This document shows, in pieces, positions 62,275-64,000 of a DNA stretch of 64,000 nt. This DNA comes from Propylenella binzhouense (GTDB lineage Bacteria; Pseudomonadota; Alphaproteobacteria; Rhizobiales; Afifellaceae): the NCBI RefSeq assembly GCF_009866965.1, contig NZ_SPKJ01000007.1, positions 35,759-99,758 of the forward strand, in the 5' to 3' direction. The notes below the pieces were generated by a model. The model was not told where the DNA came from. It made no database searches and was given only the letters and a program-made list of their open reading frames with translations. The translations under genes and the position numbers were made by a program. Numbering within the stretch: position 1 is the stretch's first letter; each line of letters opens with the position of its first letter.

Positions 62275-64000
62275 TCACGGGGCGGTCTGGACGAGGTTGT
62301 AGGTGTATTCGACGGTGAGGCGGGGATCCGCCTGCCGTGCCGCCTCGACCGCCGCGGCCAGGGCCGCGAGGTAGGGCTCGGCCTGCTCCGCCTCCGGCCG
62401 CATCCCCGCGAAGAGCGGCCTGGAGCTGGCGGTGACCACGATCACGTCCAGTCCGTATGGCGGGCCCACATAGAGCCCGCGCTCCGCATCCGCCCCGATC
62501 CTGATCGATGCGTTCGGCGCGTAGCGGTTCCCGGCCTGCCGGGCGGAAGGCACGATGTGGCGGACGCTCCCGTCGGCGGCGAAGTAGTCGACATAGATCG
62601 AGCTCGGGAAGCGCGGCGCCTGCAGTTCCATCGTCAGGCGGTCGCCGCCGCGGAAGCCCTTCACGCCGAAGAGCGCGGGCTCGGCGAACGCCGCGGCCGT
62701 GTAGCGCTGATAGCGCGACGGCGAGAATCCCGGCCGGGCGAGCGCGTCGAGAACACGGCAATAGGGCTCGCCGACGACGGCAACGTCCGCATCGTCCACG
62801 GTGGAGACCCCGTCGAGGGCGGCGAGGCGCGTCGCCAGGCGGCTGCGATCCGCCTCGGACCGCACGTGGCCCGACACCCTCACCGCGCCGGCATCGAAGC
62901 GGGCGTCGAGCTGCGCGCAGGGCAGCCCGGACACGGTCTCCTCGATCCGCTGCAGCGGGCCGTTGCCCTCGAATGCCGGCGGCGCCAGCGGAACCATCGC
63001 CAGTCTGGCGGCATCCGCTTCGGGCACTGCCTCCGGGGCTTCGGATCGCGCGGGGACCGCGCCCGACGTCGTCCGCACCGGCGCGAGCGGGGCGCTCGGG
63101 ACCGGCTGCGCCGTGGAAAGGGCCGCAACGCGCTCGACCGCCGCCGTCTCCGGGATCGCGGAGAGCGCCTCGGGAGCGGCGGGAATGGCTGCCGCGGCTG
63201 CGGCTACGCCCGTGGCGGAAGGCGCGGCCGGGACGAGGGCGGACGTTGTCTCCGCGGAGCGGGCGAGGACCTCGGTTCGGCCGTCCGCCGGCAAGGACGC
63301 GATGGCCGCAAGCGTGTGCTTCGAGGCTGGCAAAGGAGGCTTCGCCGCAGCGGCTTCGATCGGCGCGGGTTCCGAAGCGGCCGGCGGCTCGACCGGGGCG
63401 GCCGGCGGCGCCGCTGCGCGCATGGACGTCTCGGCTGGAACCGGCGCCGGGGCGTCGCGGACCGTTTCCGCCAAGCCGGTGCCCGCCGGTGCCGGGATGG
63501 ATTGAACGGGAGCCGCTTGGGCCTTCAGGACGATGGCGTCGGCCACCGTCGGCATGCTTTCCGGTGCGGCGGGAGAGGACAGGGCGACTGTCTCGGCCGC
63601 GACGGCCTCCGGAACGGGCGCGGCGGGCGGGGAGATGCTCGCGGCCGCCGCGATCGCCGTCCGGGGAGAAGCTTCCGTCGCCGTGGTCCCGGTCGGCGGG
63701 GCGATCGGGGCCGGGGCCGCGACGGGCAATGGTGCCGCGGCGGGCAATGGTGCCGCGGCAGGCGGGCCTGCTTCGCGGATTGCCCGGATCTCGGTTGCCC
63801 CCGCAATCGGCATCGCCGGCTCCGTCGCGAGGTTCGACGCGAGCGGGGCGAACGCAGCCGGCGCGACCGGCGCAAGCGCGGCGGCAGGCGGTGCGGCAGG
63901 CACGCTCGCCTCGGCCCCGGGCGGCGAACCGTCGGCGGCGGCGAGGTCGAAGGGAGCGGCGGGCGCTTCGACGGCGACGGCTTCCGGCTCCAGCGCGGCC
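62275..64000 (-). CDS. Large Ala/Pro-rich protein with BON-like and DUF4384-like C-terminus, 5' end outside window
   Basis: At least 575 codons; the frame is open to the window edge, so the start is not visible. The N-terminal 330 visible residues are Ala/Pro/Glu low-complexity. It then has LPCAQLDARFDAGAVRVSGHV plus LDGVSTVDDADVAVVG, a BON-like repeat, and a C-terminal DUF4384-like segment (YVDYFAADGSVRHIVPSARQ; PPYGLDVIVVTASSRPLF). DUF4384 is often found C-terminal to Ser/Thr kinases or in cell-envelope proteins; the upstream part beyond the window would decide. Perfect short repeats near 63720-63760 encode repeated AAPLPAA. Confidence 0.75.
   Translation of the reverse strand, partial: AALEPEAVAVEAPAAPFDLAAADGSPPGAEASVPAAPPAAALAPVAPAAFAPLASNLATEPAMPIAGATEIRAIREAGPPAAAPLPAAAPLPVAAPAPIAPPTGTTATEASPRTAIAAAASISPPAAPVPEAVAAETVALSSPAAPESMPTVADAIVLKAQAAPVQSIPAPAGTGLAETVRDAPAPVPAETSMRAAAPPAAPVEPPAASEPAPIEAAAAKPPLPASKHTLAAIASLPADGRTEVLARSAETTSALVPAAPSATGVAAAAAAIPAAPEALSAIPETAAVERVAALSTAQPVPSAPLAPVRTTSGAVPARSEAPEAVPEADAARLAMVPLAPPAFEGNGPLQRIEETVSGLPCAQLDARFDAGAVRVSGHVRSEADRSRLATRLAALDGVSTVDDADVAVVGEPYCRVLDALARPGFSPSRYQRYTAAAFAEPALFGVKGFRGGDRLTMELQAPRFPSSIYVDYFAADGSVRHIVPSARQAGNRYAPNASIRIGADAERGLYVGPPYGLDVIVVTASSRPLFAGMRPEAEQAEPYLAALAAAVEAARQADPRLTVEYTYNLVQTAP

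Overview
High-GC DNA (roughly 65% by eye) whose gene families (TRAP and Liv-type transporters, CaiB/BaiF transferases, a TraG-type coupling-protein remnant, a glgC-adjacent 100-aa protein) point to an alphaproteobacterium, most likely Hyphomicrobiales or a near relative. This placement is inference from gene content; no rRNA or tRNA gene was seen.

Left edge, 1-6.7 kb: an accessory region. It holds a two-gene Gabija-type antiphage system on the minus strand: a GajA-like OLD/TOPRIM nuclease and a GajB-like UvrD helicase that runs off the window. Next comes a small cassette (QorB-like reductase, amidohydrolase-2 protein, divergent TetR regulator). Two degenerate copies of a conjugative coupling-protein (TraG/VirD4) fragment flank this cassette, and the shared regulator region carries a four-copy TATCAYYGATA operator array.

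Centre, 7.5-49.9 kb: one very large catabolic cluster. It encodes a hotdog thioesterase, a ThDP enzyme, an ADP-forming CoA ligase, an AMP-forming CoA ligase, two CaiB/BaiF CoA-transferases, an acyl-CoA dehydrogenase, an enoyl-CoA hydratase, a nitronate monooxygenase-like flavoprotein and three SCP2-type thiolase-fold proteins without the nucleophilic Cys, each near a DUF35 OB-fold partner. It also encodes a cyclase-family metal hydrolase, two Baeyer-Villiger monooxygenases, an FMO, an HSL-type hydrolase, two SDRs, two double-domain carboxymuconolactone decarboxylase-family proteins and a zinc alcohol dehydrogenase. Uptake is by one TRAP permease with two binding proteins and two Liv-type ABC importers. 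Nearly every promoter in this 40 kb carries imperfect copies of a palindrome, ATACYRATYRGTAT, usually in sets spaced exactly 20 bp start to start, including in front of the cluster's own TetR gene. I read this as a single regulon for import and breakdown of one class of ketone-containing or alicyclic carbon source. The substrate cannot be read from the sequence.

50-52.6 kb: an IS481-like transposase remnant, one more DUF35 plus thiolase pair (this thiolase keeps its Cys), and a displaced 3' end of guaA (GMP synthase). The guaA 3' end is a classic integration site for genomic islands, so this remnant probably marks the right edge of the island holding everything to its left.

52.6-64 kb: more ordinary chromosome. 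It has a VapBC-type toxin-antitoxin pair, a membrane-anchored DJ-1/PfpI protein, a dihydrofolate reductase-like protein, a GlxA/AraC regulator, a short conserved protein, glgC-glgA, an MhqD-like hydrolase convergent with a ring-cleaving-dioxygenase-like VOC protein, a small secreted protein and a partial Ala/Pro-rich protein with a DUF4384-like C-terminus.
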